Below are positions 10,381 through 19,966 of a stretch of DNA of 64,000 nt, piece after piece. This stretch comes from Tichowtungia aerotolerans (GTDB lineage: Bacteria > Verrucomicrobiota > Kiritimatiellia > Kiritimatiellales > Tichowtungiaceae): positions 3,042,900 to 3,106,899 of the forward strand of contig NZ_CP047593.1 of NCBI RefSeq assembly GCF_009905215.1, given 5' to 3'. The position numbers and the translations under genes are program-made. Every line of letters begins with the position of its first letter. Position 1 is the first letter of the stretch. The notes under the pieces were generated by a model, which saw only the letters and a list, made by a program, of their open reading frames with translations, had not been told where the DNA came from and did no database searches.

Positions 10381-10995
10381 TTAGGGTTTCTGAGGCAGTT
10401 TGTATGAAATGTTTCCGTCGTTGACCGTGATATAGCGTTTCCGTTTGAGCTCATCAATCAATGCGTTCAGCTCTTTTTCCTGAAGCTTTTCTGTGAACAG
10501 TGAATTAATCGTATTGCGCAGGGTTTTCTCTTTCCGGGGTCTGGATTGTCCGCGCCCGGTCAGGTTTTTGACGATCGCGGAAATTTTTTCATCACTGCTG
10601 GTGGCGGCCGACATGCGCAGGACCGGAATTTCGGCCAGATCCTTTTCCCGCTGAATATGGATTTTGCGGGCTTTGAAATGTTTGATGAGCGGGTCGAAGC
10701 CGGTGTCTTTGGAAATGATATGGAAATAAGCTGACGGATCTTTCGCGGCCAGTTCTCCGATGTAGGCGGCAATGTGAAAGTCGAGGGCATTTTTTCCGTT
10801 GCCGGCAATCTTGATGTACCTGGCATTTTGGCCGAGCCGCTGCATGGCTTCGGCAAGGTCGTACGGAACCTTGGCCTGGTTGGCGCCGACAAAAACCAAA
10901 ACCCGGAAGGGATGTTTGGAAAGAATCTCCAGATTCTTCGGTTGAACATTTTCGAAGTCGATCAGTACATAATTCGCTGAATGTCCGTTATTCAT
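10381..10995 (-). CDS. PIN-like domain protein
   Basis: A 204-residue protein with an N-terminal PIN-like nuclease fold (about residues 8-120). YVLIDFENVQPKN carries the first acidic residues, and KNALDFHIAAYIGELA and IISKDTGFDPLIKHF carry the later conserved Asp residues that would bind metal. The remainder is basic, with a winged-helix-like end (ELKRKRYITVNDGNISYKL). It may be an RNase, but the target is unknown and no antitoxin partner is visible. GGAGG precedes ATG 10995. Confidence 0.72.
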   Translation of the reverse strand: MNNGHSANYVLIDFENVQPKNLEILSKHPFRVLVFVGANQAKVPYDLAEAMQRLGQNARYIKIAGNGKNALDFHIAAYIGELAAKDPSAYFHIISKDTGFDPLIKHFKARKIHIQREKDLAEIPVLRMSAATSSDEKISAIVKNLTGRGQSRPRKEKTLRNTINSLFTEKLQEKELNALIDELKRKRYITVNDGNISYKLPQKP

Positions 10996-11319
10996 CTGAA
11001 CCTCCGCAGGTTGTTGCCGCGCAGATTACAGGCTTTTTCCAAACATTGGAAGCCGGGGTTTCCCGTTTAAAAGAAACAGGTTTTCAGACCTTAATATTCA
11101 ATCTAGGCTTTGAATGGCAGCCTGGCGGACGGACTCTTCGGAGAGGGTGTCGCTAAAATTCCATCAGGAGGCAGAATTCGTTGACCCGGAAGGGTGTCAT
11201 GTCTGATTGTCTTAAATCTTTCAGGGAGTGTGTCCAAGCTGTTTTTTAAAAATCCACCTCGGGGCTTTGATTCCGGAGCGGATTTGTCTATCGTTGCGGG
11301 CTTTTTGATGGGGAAAACC
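10996..11319. other. Divergent intergenic region between the PIN-like gene and cimA
   Basis: No gene is supported here. It holds a near-exact copy of the dispersed palindrome at 11036-11052 (TTTCCA-AACAT-TGGAAG, flanked by GGC/GCC) and a possible cimA promoter (TTGATT 11267-11272, TATCGT 11289-11294, 16-base spacer), which is weak. Confidence 0.5.
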
Positions 11320-12909
11320 ATGAGTGTAAGAAACATAGCGGTATACGACACAACGCTTCGCGACGGAGCGCAGGCGGAAGGAGTTTCTTTTTCCGCAGTC
11401 GCCAAAGTTCAGGTTGCCAAACGGCTCGACGAGTTCGGCATTACCTACATTGAGGGCGGCTTTGCTGCGTCCAACCCAAAAGATATGGAGTTTTTCCGGC
11501 TGATTAAAACGGTGCCGCTTAAACACTCAAAAATTGCGGCATTCGGATCGACTCGTCGCGCCAATACAGCTCCCGAAGAGGATAAGGGCCTCGCGGCGCT
11601 GCTGGAGGCCGATACGCCGGTCTGCACCATTTTCGGAAAAAGCTGGCTGCTGCATGTGACCGAAGTCCTGCATACCACTCCCGAAGAAAATCTGGCGATG
11701 ATTGCCGACAGCGTCCGCTTCCTGAAGGAACACGGCAAAGAGGTGATCTACGATGCCGAACATTTTTATGACGGATATAAGGATGATCCGGAATATGCGA
11801 TGGCTGCGCTGAAAGCGGCGGCAGATGCCGGAGCGGATTGCCTGGTGCTGTGCGAAACCAACGGCGGTGCGCTGCCGGAAGAAGTTGCGCAGATTACCAA
11901 AGCAGTGGTTGATGCATTCGGGATCCCGGTGGGGGTTCATACGCACAATGACGGCGAACTCGGCGTCGCCAATGCGCTGGCCGGCGTGAATGTCGGAGCT
12001 GTTCATGTGCAGGGAACAATCAATGGAATCGGCGAGCGGGTTGGAAACTGCAATCTCAGTTCGGTGATTCCGAACCTGATGCTCAAAATGAATCTGGAAT
12101 GTCTTCCGAATGCGAAAAATCTCAAACAGCTGCGGGCGCTCAGTCAGTTTGTGTATGAGCAGGCTAATATGCGGCCGTTGACTAAACAGCCGTTTGTCGG
12201 CGAGAGCGCTTTTGCGCACAAAGCGGGAATGCATGTGGATGGCGTGCGCAAGGTGTCGCAGAGCTTTGAGCACATCAATCCGGAGTTGGTGGGCAATCAG
12301 CGGCGCATTCTGATTTCCGAGCTCTCCGGTGCCAGCAATGTGTTCCTGAAGGCCATTGAAATGGGACTTGAGGTGGATCGCAAGTCGCCGGAAGTCAAAA
12401 AGGTGCTTAAGCAGCTCGAGCAGATGGAAAAAGAGGGCTACGAATATGAATCTGCCGATGCCTCGTTCCAGATGCTGATTAAAAAAGTCCTCAAGAAGCA
12501 TAAGCCGTTTTTCGATCTGGAAGGGTTCCGTGTGATTAATGAGCGGCACGATCCGGAAGAGGGGTGTCTGTCCGAGGCGACCGTTAAGTTGCGCGTCGGG
12601 GACGATGTTGAATTTACTGTGGGTGAGGGCGATGGTCCGGTGGATGCATTGAACCAGGCGCTGCGCAAGGCGCTGGTTCGTTTCTATCCGGTGATTGCCG
12701 ATGTGGTGCTCAAGGATTATTCCGTACGCATCCTTGATCCGGAAGAGGCGACGGCCGCCAAAACCCGTGTGCTGATTGAATCCGGAGACGGCTCAAACAC
12801 CTGGGGAACAGTGGGCGTTTCGGAAAATATTATCGAAGCCTCATGGGAAGCCCTCGTGGATTCCGTTGAGTACAAACTGTTCCTTGAAGAGGAAAAGAAT
12901 AAGAACTGA
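11320..12909 (+). CDS. cimA: Citramalate synthase (LeuA-like)
   Basis: Condenses pyruvate and acetyl-CoA to (R)-citramalate, giving a threonine-independent route to isoleucine. The 529 residues have the HMGL-like TIM barrel with YDTTLRDGAQAEG at 9-21, metal-site HTHNDGELGVANAL, and NGIGERVGNCNL. The C-terminal LeuA dimer/regulatory domain spans about 400-525. The N-terminal block and the overall length favour CimA over isopropylmalate synthase. ATG 11320 is chosen over upstream in-frame starts because the protein then begins just before the conserved barrel. leuC, leuD and leuB are not nearby. Confidence 0.88.
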   Translation: MSVRNIAVYDTTLRDGAQAEGVSFSAVAKVQVAKRLDEFGITYIEGGFAASNPKDMEFFRLIKTVPLKHSKIAAFGSTRRANTAPEEDKGLAALLEADTPVCTIFGKSWLLHVTEVLHTTPEENLAMIADSVRFLKEHGKEVIYDAEHFYDGYKDDPEYAMAALKAAADAGADCLVLCETNGGALPEEVAQITKAVVDAFGIPVGVHTHNDGELGVANALAGVNVGAVHVQGTINGIGERVGNCNLSSVIPNLMLKMNLECLPNAKNLKQLRALSQFVYEQANMRPLTKQPFVGESAFAHKAGMHVDGVRKVSQSFEHINPELVGNQRRILISELSGASNVFLKAIEMGLEVDRKSPEVKKVLKQLEQMEKEGYEYESADASFQMLIKKVLKKHKPFFDLEGFRVINERHDPEEGCLSEATVKLRVGDDVEFTVGEGDGPVDALNQALRKALVRFYPVIADVVLKDYSVRILDPEEATAAKTRVLIESGDGSNTWGTVGVSENIIEASWEALVDSVEYKLFLEEEKNKN

Positions 12910-12910
12910 T

Positions 12911-12968
12911 TTTCCAATGCCTGGAAACTCTGGTGCATAGAGGCGCATGTTTTTCCGGACATTGGAAA
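12911..12968. repeat. Pair of inverted dispersed palindromes between cimA and valS
   Basis: An exact copy (12911-12927, spacer ATGCC) and a one-mismatch copy (12952-12968, spacer GACAT). The second is close to the reverse complement of the first, so besides two small hairpins the pair can fold as one 17-bp stem with two mismatches. It fills the whole gap and could weaken read-through from cimA into valS. Confidence 0.7.
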
Positions 12969-12984
12969 CAAAGGGATTTTTAAG

Positions 12985-15660
12985 ATGAGCGAATTATCAA
13001 AAAACTACGAACCGAAAAGCGTTGAAGAAAAGTGGTATGCCAAATGGCTGGAGGATAAAGCGTTTGCGGTGCAGCCGTCGGACGAAAAAGATCCGGCCAC
13101 GATTGTGATTCCGCCGCCGAACGTGACCGGCATTCTGCACATGGGCCACGCCCTCAACAACACGATTCAGGATGTGCTGATTCGCTGGTGGCGCATGCAG
13201 GGTAAAAATGCGTTGTGGGTTCCGGGAACCGACCACGCCGGAATTGCCACGCAGAATGTCGTTGAGCGCAAGCTGGCCAAGGAAGGCAAAAGCCGCCATG
13301 ACCTCGAGCGAGAACCGTTTCTGAAAGAAGTCTGGGCATGGAAAGAGGAGTACGGCAGCACGATCATCAACCAGCTCAAGAAGCTCGGCTCTTCCTGTGA
13401 CTGGGACCGCGAGCGCTTTACGATGGATGAAGGTCTCAGTAAAGCCGTTCTTGAAGTGTTCTGCCGTCTCTACGACAAGGGGCTGATTTATCGCGGTAAT
13501 CGTATTATCAACTGGTGTCCGCGCTGCACGACGGCTCTTTCCGATGAAGAGAGCGAGCATGTGGAGTCGGAAGGTGCGCTGTATCACATCCGCTATGCGG
13601 TTAAAGACGAAAAACATAAAATTGTGGTGGCAACGACCCGCCCGGAAACGATGCTGGGTGATGTTGCCGTTGCGGTCAGTCCGCGCGACAAACGCTACGC
13701 GGATCTGGTCGGCAAAACGCTGATCCTTCCGATTCTGAATCGCGAGATCCCGGTCATTGCCGACGAATACGTTGATCCGGAGTTCGGAACCGGCTGTGTG
13801 AAAATCACGCCGGCCCATGACCCGAATGACTTTGAAATGGGACTGCGCCATGGACTGGAGCAGATCAATGTGATGGACGACCACGGTGTGATGAATGCCG
13901 AGGCCGGGCCGTATGAGGGAATGGACCGTTTTGAATGCCGCAAGCAATTGGTCGAAGACCTGAAGGCTGGCGGGCTGCTTGAGAAAGTGGATAAGCATAT
14001 TCATGCAGTCGGCCATTGCTATCGCTGTTCAACCGTCGTCGAGCCGCGCCTGTCGCCGCAGTGGTTTGTCAAAATGGAGCCGCTGGCCAAACCGGCGATT
14101 GAAGCGGTTCGCACCGGGAAGATTCGTTTCGTTCCCGAACGCTGGAACAAGGTGTATCTTGAATGGATGGAAAATATCCGCGACTGGTGCATTTCGCGCC
14201 AAATCTGGTGGGGACACCGTATTCCGGTTTTTTACTGCGACAGCTGCGGTCATGAATGGGCTGCCAAAGACACTCCTGCGACCTGTCCGACTTGTGGCGT
14301 GCACAACATCCGTCAGGATGAAGACGTGCTCGACACCTGGTTCTCATCGTGGCTTTGGCCGTTCAGTGTGTTTGGCTGGCCGGAACAGACCGAGGATCTG
14401 AAGCATTTCTATCCGACCCAAACCATTGCGACTGCCCCGGAGATTCTGTTCTTCTGGGTGGCGCGCATGATTATGGCCGGTCTCGAATTTATGGGTGAAA
14501 TTCCGTTCGATACGGTTTATTTCCACGGGACTGTTCGCGACGATCAGGGGCGTAAAATGAGCAAGTCGCTCGGCAACTCGATCAACCCGCTCGATATTAT
14601 TGAAAAGTACAGCGCCGACGCGCTGCGTTTCAGCCTGATGATGCTGACGGCGACCGGGCAGGATGTGTACATCAGTGACGAAAAATTTGAACTCGGCCGG
14701 AACTTCTGCACCAAAATCTGGAATGCCGCACGCTTCATGCAGATGAATGCCACATCGGATGTTCCGGTTGATCCGGAGCAGATCGATCTCGGTGCGATGT
14801 CGCTCAGTCCGGACGATCAGCATATTATCGCCAAACTCAGCGAAGCGGTGAAGAAGACAGAAACCGCTCTGGAACGCCACCGCTTTAACGATGCTGCTCT
14901 GGCAATGTATGACTTTATGTGGCATGACTACTGCGACTGGTACGTTGAGTATTCCAAAGGAATTTTCCGGGGCGAAGATCTGCAGCGGAAACAGGATGTT
15001 GAGCAGGTGATGCACTATGTTTTCTCTTCTGCAGTTCGCCTGCTGCATCCGTTCATCCCGTTCATCACGGAAGAGCTGTGGCATGGGATGGGATATAACA
15101 TTTCCAGTGAGTCGGTGCAGACGGCACCGTGGCCAAAAGCATTTTCGTATGAAGACCTGTCGGGCTTCGGTGTTGTGAAGAAAATGGTTGAATACGTTGA
15201 TGCGAAACACGATCTGATCCGCACCGGCCGCACCTTGCGCAGCGACTACAACCTGACTCCGAGGCAGCAGGCGAAGTTTGTAATCCGTCCTCCGAAAAAA
15301 GAGATCGGGGATCTGCTGCGGGCTGATCTGGTGTCTGTTTCTGCACTGCTCGGTGCGGAAAGCATTGAGGTGGACCGCGACTACACCCCGGAGGGGGCGA
15401 TGCCCAGCGGAATCAGTCAGCTCGGCGCAGTTTATATGTCGATCGAAGGGCTCGTTGATGTGGAGGCCGAAGTGGCGAAGCTCCAGAAGCAGCTCGCCAC
15501 GGTTGAAAACGGAATTTCCGGAATCAGCAAAAAGCTTTCCAACGAAAACTTTGTCAAAAAAGCTCCGGCCGATATCGTTGCCGGCGAAGAAAAGCGCAAG
15601 GCGGAACTGCTTGAAAAACGTGATAAAATCCAGAAGCTGATCGATACGCTGTCTGCCTGA
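12985..15660 (+). CDS. valS: Valyl-tRNA synthetase
   Basis: Charges tRNA-Val; class I synthetase of 891 residues. The ATP motif is HMGH at 52-55 (GILHMGHALNN) and the KMSKS loop is at 524-528. The editing domain includes TTRPETMLGDVAVAV. A small zinc-ribbon-like insert (CDSCGHEW and CPTCG) sits around residues 415-435, followed by DTWFSSWLWP. The C-terminal coiled-coil arm (VEAEVAKLQKQL) ends the protein. AAGGGA precedes ATG 12985. Confidence 0.97.
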   Translation: MSELSKNYEPKSVEEKWYAKWLEDKAFAVQPSDEKDPATIVIPPPNVTGILHMGHALNNTIQDVLIRWWRMQGKNALWVPGTDHAGIATQNVVERKLAKEGKSRHDLEREPFLKEVWAWKEEYGSTIINQLKKLGSSCDWDRERFTMDEGLSKAVLEVFCRLYDKGLIYRGNRIINWCPRCTTALSDEESEHVESEGALYHIRYAVKDEKHKIVVATTRPETMLGDVAVAVSPRDKRYADLVGKTLILPILNREIPVIADEYVDPEFGTGCVKITPAHDPNDFEMGLRHGLEQINVMDDHGVMNAEAGPYEGMDRFECRKQLVEDLKAGGLLEKVDKHIHAVGHCYRCSTVVEPRLSPQWFVKMEPLAKPAIEAVRTGKIRFVPERWNKVYLEWMENIRDWCISRQIWWGHRIPVFYCDSCGHEWAAKDTPATCPTCGVHNIRQDEDVLDTWFSSWLWPFSVFGWPEQTEDLKHFYPTQTIATAPEILFFWVARMIMAGLEFMGEIPFDTVYFHGTVRDDQGRKMSKSLGNSINPLDIIEKYSADALRFSLMMLTATGQDVYISDEKFELGRNFCTKIWNAARFMQMNATSDVPVDPEQIDLGAMSLSPDDQHIIAKLSEAVKKTETALERHRFNDAALAMYDFMWHDYCDWYVEYSKGIFRGEDLQRKQDVEQVMHYVFSSAVRLLHPFIPFITEELWHGMGYNISSESVQTAPWPKAFSYEDLSGFGVVKKMVEYVDAKHDLIRTGRTLRSDYNLTPRQQAKFVIRPPKKEIGDLLRADLVSVSALLGAESIEVDRDYTPEGAMPSGISQLGAVYMSIEGLVDVEAEVAKLQKQLATVENGISGISKKLSNENFVKKAPADIVAGEEKRKAELLEKRDKIQKLIDTLSA

Positions 15661-15668
15661 GGTTGCTT

Positions 15669-16532
15669 ATGAGTACACTACGACCTAAAGCCCAGCGGCT
15701 TCCTCAATGGTTGCGGCGCCCGATTTCGACCGATCAGGATTATCCCGATGTGAGCAAGCTGCTGGGAAGTCTTCAGCTCAATACGGTTTGTGCCAGTGCG
15801 AAATGCCCGAATCGGCATGAGTGCTGGAACCGCGGGACCGCCACGATCATGATTCTGGGCAATACCTGCACGCGCAACTGTCGCTTTTGCAATGTCAACA
15901 CCGGACGGCCGGAGCCGATCGATACGGATGAGCCGGCCCGGGTTGCAGAAGCAGCTAAGCGGCTGAACCTGCGGCATGTGGTGATTACCAGCGTGACCCG
16001 GGATGATCTCCCGGACGGTGGAGCGCAGATTTTTGCCGACACCATTCGCGCGATCAAAGGCGTGTTGCCCGAGGCTTCGGTGGAGGTGCTGACTCCTGAC
16101 TTTGTGGAACATCTGGATGTTGTTCTGGATGCCGAACCGCTGGTGTTTAATCACAATTTGGAAACCGTCAGGCGGTTGCAGGAAACGGTTCGGCCTCAGG
16201 CCAGCTACGAGAAATCTCTGAAGACACTGCGCTATGCAGCAGAACGAGGCGGTGTGCTGGTGAAATCCGGACTGATGCTCGGATTGGGAGAAACCGATGA
16301 AGAGGTTTTTCAGGCATTGGAAGATTTGTATTCTGCCGGCGTCCGCCTGTTGACGCTGGGGCAGTATCTGGCTCCGACCCGCGAACATCATCCTGTTGAA
16401 CGCTTTATTTCTCCCGAACATTTTGATGAACTGGCAGCACGAGCCCGGGAGATGGGATTTGAAGGCGTGGCGGCCGGTCCGCTGGTCCGGTCCTCCTATC
16501 GGGCGGATCAACTGGTAGCGAAAGAAAACTGA
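15669..16532 (+). CDS. lipA: Lipoyl synthase
   Basis: A radical-SAM enzyme that inserts two sulfur atoms into octanoyl groups on lipoyl proteins. The 287 residues carry both clusters: the auxiliary cluster ligands C41, C46 and C52 (CASAKCPNRHEC) and the radical-SAM CxxxCxxC at C67, C71 and C74 (CTRNCRFC). ATG 15669 is preferred to the upstream TTG because GAGG lies seven bases before it. The stop overlaps the next start as TGATG. lipB is not present in the window. Confidence 0.96.
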   Translation: MSTLRPKAQRLPQWLRRPISTDQDYPDVSKLLGSLQLNTVCASAKCPNRHECWNRGTATIMILGNTCTRNCRFCNVNTGRPEPIDTDEPARVAEAAKRLNLRHVVITSVTRDDLPDGGAQIFADTIRAIKGVLPEASVEVLTPDFVEHLDVVLDAEPLVFNHNLETVRRLQETVRPQASYEKSLKTLRYAAERGGVLVKSGLMLGLGETDEEVFQALEDLYSAGVRLLTLGQYLAPTREHHPVERFISPEHFDELAARAREMGFEGVAAGPLVRSSYRADQLVAKEN

Positions 16533-17275
16533 TGGGAACTATTCTTCAGCGGAAAGAGGTTGAACGGGTCGCGGTGCTGATCCCCGCTTTCCGGGAAGAA
16601 AACAGTGTCGCGGAAGTTGTGATCGAAGCGCGCCGTTATCTGCCCGATGTCATTGTGGTGGATGACGCTTCCGGAGACGAAACCGCACAGCGCGCGGAGC
16701 AGGCCGGGGCCACCGTAATTCGTCGCGCGATCAATGGCGGAAAGGGCGCTGCGCTGACTGAGGGGTTTCAGTATATTCTGGATCAGGGCTTTGATGCCGT
16801 GATTGCATTGGATGCTGATGGCTTTCATGATCCGAACCAGATTCCAAAGTTTCTGGAAACCTATCATCGAACCCGCATTCCTGTGTTGATCGGGAGCCGG
16901 ATGGCAGAACCTCAAAAGGTCCTGCCGGTACGGCGCTGGAGTATTCGGATGATGAGTTACTGGCTGAACCGGTTAATGCATGTGTATGTGCCGGACCCAC
17001 CCTGCGGGTTCCGTTTTTATCGTTGTGATGTGCTGCCGTTTCTTCTGGAAACCGGTTCATCGCTGCCGGCGGAGTTTGAAACGCTGTTGCATATTGCTTC
17101 GCGCCGGATCCGGGTTGGTTCTGTGCGGATCACAAAAAAACCGCATCGTCATAAAAGCTGGATTTCGCCGTTTCGAGACATCATCCGGTTTTTTAAGGTT
17201 CTGCGGAATTTCTACCGAAAGAAACGGGAAGAAGCAGCCCGGCTTCGCGCTGCTTCCGAAGAAGACAGAATTTAG
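16532..17275 (+). CDS. Family 2 glycosyltransferase (DPM1/polyprenyl-type)
   Basis: A 247-residue GT-A fold enzyme. It shows VLIPAFREENSV near the start, VVDDASGDET at 42-51, NGGKGAALTEGF around 69-80 and the DxD motif ALDADGFHD near 86-94. The C-terminal part is basic and probably membrane-associated, without clear spans. It resembles transferases that move a sugar onto a lipid phosphate or glycolipid; donor and acceptor cannot be read from sequence. It overlaps lipA by one base and ends against the convergent DUF368 gene with a four-base overlap. Confidence 0.82.
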   Translation: MGTILQRKEVERVAVLIPAFREENSVAEVVIEARRYLPDVIVVDDASGDETAQRAEQAGATVIRRAINGGKGAALTEGFQYILDQGFDAVIALDADGFHDPNQIPKFLETYHRTRIPVLIGSRMAEPQKVLPVRRWSIRMMSYWLNRLMHVYVPDPPCGFRFYRCDVLPFLLETGSSLPAEFETLLHIASRRIRVGSVRITKKPHRHKSWISPFRDIIRFFKVLRNFYRKKREEAARLRAASEEDRI

Positions 17276-18180
17276 TTTTTGCGGGCAGCAGCAGTCTCTA
17301 CGAGAATGATAGCAATGATTCCCAGAGCCATCATAAGCAGAGCGCAGGCGGTCGCTCCGCTGAGCTGAGGCAGGCTGTAGGTGTAGCCAACCACCTTTTC
17401 TTTGACCGCGTCGCCATCCTGGAAGATTGTGACAACAGCTTCTTTCCATGGCCACAGCACGGCCAGGGACCCGAAAATAAATCCGGTCAGCAAAGAAACA
17501 GTCTGGTCATGAAACCGCTTGAATACCCATGAGAGAAATCGGGCAAACAGAAGGAGTCCCGTTCCGGCTCCGACGGCAACGGGCAGCAAAACCGCGAGGT
17601 TAAGATCGTTGACCGCTTCGATCATGACCAGTTGGTAATTTCCCATCAGCAGAAGAACATAAGATCCGGAAAGCCCCGGAAGGATCATGCTGCACATCGC
17701 AATCACGCCGCAGAGAATCAGATAGGGGATCGATGCATTTTCTGCCGCCGGCTCCATGAATGCAATCGCTGCCGCCAGAGCTGTTCCGGCGATGAACAGC
17801 AGAACCACCGGCAATGTTACCCGCTTGATCCGTTTGCCGACAAACCAGACGGAGGCCAGAATCAGCCCGAAAAAGAAGGCCCACACTAATACCGCATAAT
17901 GGTCGAAAAGATATTCAAGCAGTCGGGCAATACTGAGAATACTGACGACAATGCCGATTCCTACCGGGATGAGGAATCCCAGATTTGTATGTGTTGCAAA
18001 CTCGCGGAATTTTCCGGAGGCAATCAGTTTCAATGCCGTCAGGTCGAACGATTTGATGGCATAGATGAGAGGTTCGAAAATACCGGTCAGTAAAGCCATC
18101 GTTCCGCCGGAAACTCCGGGAATTACATTTGCTGCGCCCATCAGCATGCCTTTGGCGGTCAGGGAAACTTTTTCTTTCAT
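17272..18180 (-). CDS. DUF368 membrane protein, probable undecaprenyl-phosphate translocase (PopT type)
   Basis: A 302-residue membrane protein with about nine spans. The family marks are two related motifs, NVIPGVSGGTMALLTG near residue 18 and MILPGLSGSYVLLLMG in the second half, consistent with an inverted-repeat carrier. DUF368 proteins have been reported to return undecaprenyl phosphate to the cytoplasmic face. That fits a genome rich in lipid-carrier-dependent polysaccharide genes; the specific assignment is inference from the family. AAAGG precedes ATG 18180. Confidence 0.85.
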   Translation of the reverse strand: MKEKVSLTAKGMLMGAANVIPGVSGGTMALLTGIFEPLIYAIKSFDLTALKLIASGKFREFATHTNLGFLIPVGIGIVVSILSIARLLEYLFDHYAVLVWAFFFGLILASVWFVGKRIKRVTLPVVLLFIAGTALAAAIAFMEPAAENASIPYLILCGVIAMCSMILPGLSGSYVLLLMGNYQLVMIEAVNDLNLAVLLPVAVGAGTGLLLFARFLSWVFKRFHDQTVSLLTGFIFGSLAVLWPWKEAVVTIFQDGDAVKEKVVGYTYSLPQLSGATACALLMMALGIIAIILVETAAARKN

Positions 18181-18438
18181 GAAACCTTTCGCGTGATTAA
18201 AAGGCTCAGTAGTACGGGGTTGACGTCAGAAAGTCAATCTGTGATCTTTTCAAGTTATGTGGGCTAGCAGGGGCCGGTTCGTCCAGAAGGTTCCCGTTCT
18301 CTTAAGCTGCTTGGAAAGATGCCGGCGACGCGGTTTTTCTGCCACAGCCGCTATGAACAGCGATGAAAATGGCTGTTGAATGTTTTTTGACTTGGGTGAG
18401 TGGATTGATTAGCTTTTTACCAATCAAGGAGCAGGAAT

Positions 18439-18690
18439 ATGAATGACGAACAGATTTTAGAAGCGGTTGAGAAGATCATGGCAGAGGAAGTCAGTCCGGC
18501 ATTGGCCAGTCATGGCGGCGGAGCTGAAATCGTAACCGTGAAAGACGGCAAGGTGTATGTGGAACTGCAAGGCGGCTGCCGCGGATGTATGGGGGCTCGT
18601 ATGACGATGAAAAACGGAATCGAGCGACTGCTGAAAGAGCGCGTGCCGGATGTTGTGGAAGTGATTGACGCAACCGACCACGACGCATAA
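18439..18690 (+). CDS. NifU C-terminal-domain Fe-S scaffold protein
   Basis: An 83-residue stand-alone NifU/Nfu domain that carries or delivers iron-sulfur clusters. The CRGC motif (C47 and C50 in GGCRGCMGAR) is the cluster site, followed by the typical helix MKNGIERLLKERVPDVVEV. AGGAG precedes ATG 18439. It stands alone and is followed by a terminator. nifS or other isc/suf genes are not adjacent. Confidence 0.92.
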   Translation: MNDEQILEAVEKIMAEEVSPALASHGGGAEIVTVKDGKVYVELQGGCRGCMGARMTMKNGIERLLKERVPDVVEVIDATDHDA

Positions 18691-18696
18691 ACCGTT

Positions 18697-18757
18697 TTTC
18701 CAATGCTAGGAAAAAGTTGAGCCGGAAGTTTCCAGTGTCTGGAAAATCCGGCTTTTT
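18697..18757 (+). terminator. Terminator after the NifU-like gene built around the dispersed palindrome
   Basis: A stem AGCCGGA (18720-18726) / TCCGGCT (18747-18753) is followed by TTTTCTTTT. The tip of this hairpin is itself an exact TTTCCA-GTGTC-TGGAAA (18729-18745). A second, one-mismatch copy (18697-18713, TTTCCA-ATGCT-AGGAAA) lies just upstream. So the repeat family is used as part of a terminator here. Confidence 0.8.
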
Positions 18758-18781
18758 CTTTTCGGAATGCCGGGAGCGGGC

Positions 18782-19966
18782 TTAGTCAAGGCGGTCTTCA
18801 AGCGAGCGCGTGTTGCCAAAGTGTAGAGGGTCCAGTTTGGTCCGGTAGATATCTTCAGCGGCATCTCCAGCGAGTGTGGTTCCAAATGTGTCGATGGCGT
18901 CTTTGATGACATCCCGGAAAAAAGCAAATTTTTTCGGAACGGCGTAGACGATGTCGCCCGGTTGGAGTTGAACATCCAAAGATCGCCCGCTGAGGATTTT
19001 GAAAACCCGCGCCTTCTTTGAGTCAAACTGGGACATGTCCATAAGCATGACTTTCGGGCTGACATGATTACCGCGAACGATGAGGATATGACCGTCGGAA
19101 GTATCTTTGTTCATACCGCCGGCCTGAATGATTGCATTCATCAGTGAGAGGCTGGAGTGTGCGAACTGGACGCCTTGAGGGCTGTTGAATGATCCCAAAG
19201 CATATATTTTTCGTTCCAGGGCCGATGGGACGAAAATGATGTCGCCACTCTGGATTTCCAGATTTTGTGTAGCATCGGCTTCATAGACCAGTTTTTCGAA
19301 GTCAACAGGAATGACCTGACCGCGTCGAACCAGCGTGGCATGGGCCAGATCGTGAATGTCTGCAGTGACATTGCGGATGTCACCGAGTTTCATGCCGCCG
19401 GCCTGAGCAAGGGCATCAAGCAGGTGCATTCGGCCGGTGAGTTGGTAAACCTGAGGGGCGTTCATCTGTCCAAGGACCGTGAAGGTCTGGCTTCCAAAAC
19501 GGGCTGGTGTAATGTTGAGAATGGCATAGTTGAGCTCTTTGCTCAGGCGGGAACGCATGTCTTCGGTGAGTTCATCAATGGTCCGGCCTGCTGCCGGAAC
19601 TGTTCCGAGCAGCATATAGGTGATATTGCCGGAAGGATCGATGGGTAATGTACGCTGGTTCTGAGTGTCATCGTAACCGTAGAGAGTGATTTGAAGTTGG
19701 TCTCCGACGCCTAGTCGGTAGGGGCCCGTGTCGCGTTCGGTGAGGAGTTTTGAGTCAACGGTATCTTCCGGGCTTAATTGAACCCAGACTCCGGTTTCCA
19801 TTTCTTCCAGCGTCAGATCTCCGGCTTTAGGGAGTTCCATTACATTGGCCGGAAGCAGTTCTTTATTGTTTTCAAGGCGGGGTTCATTCCTCAGCGATGT
19901 GCAGCCTGCTGCAAGAACGACGAGTGCGATCAGGATGGTGGATGGAATCAAACGAGAGCTCATCAC
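18782..19966 (-). CDS. Polysaccharide export lipoprotein (OPX/Wza-like), locus 1
   Basis: A 394-residue outer-membrane polysaccharide export protein. It has a lipoprotein signal with lipobox LAAGC (Cys22). The Poly_export domain starts around residue 80 with YRLGVGDQLQITLYG and PIDPSGNITYMLLG. Two SLBB-type repeats follow: FTVLGQMNAPQVYQL with DALAQAGG, and IYALGSFNSPQGVQF with NAIIQAGG. The C-terminus could form the outer-membrane helix. GTG 19966 gives a four-base overlap with the preceding gene; ATG 19963 is equally possible. It is last in a run of four genes. Confidence 0.88.
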   Translation of the reverse strand: MMSSRLIPSTILIALVVLAAGCTSLRNEPRLENNKELLPANVMELPKAGDLTLEEMETGVWVQLSPEDTVDSKLLTERDTGPYRLGVGDQLQITLYGYDDTQNQRTLPIDPSGNITYMLLGTVPAAGRTIDELTEDMRSRLSKELNYAILNITPARFGSQTFTVLGQMNAPQVYQLTGRMHLLDALAQAGGMKLGDIRNVTADIHDLAHATLVRRGQVIPVDFEKLVYEADATQNLEIQSGDIIFVPSALERKIYALGSFNSPQGVQFAHSSLSLMNAIIQAGGMNKDTSDGHILIVRGNHVSPKVMLMDMSQFDSKKARVFKILSGRSLDVQLQPGDIVYAVPKKFAFFRDVIKDAIDTFGTTLAGDAAEDIYRTKLDPLHFGNTRSLEDRLD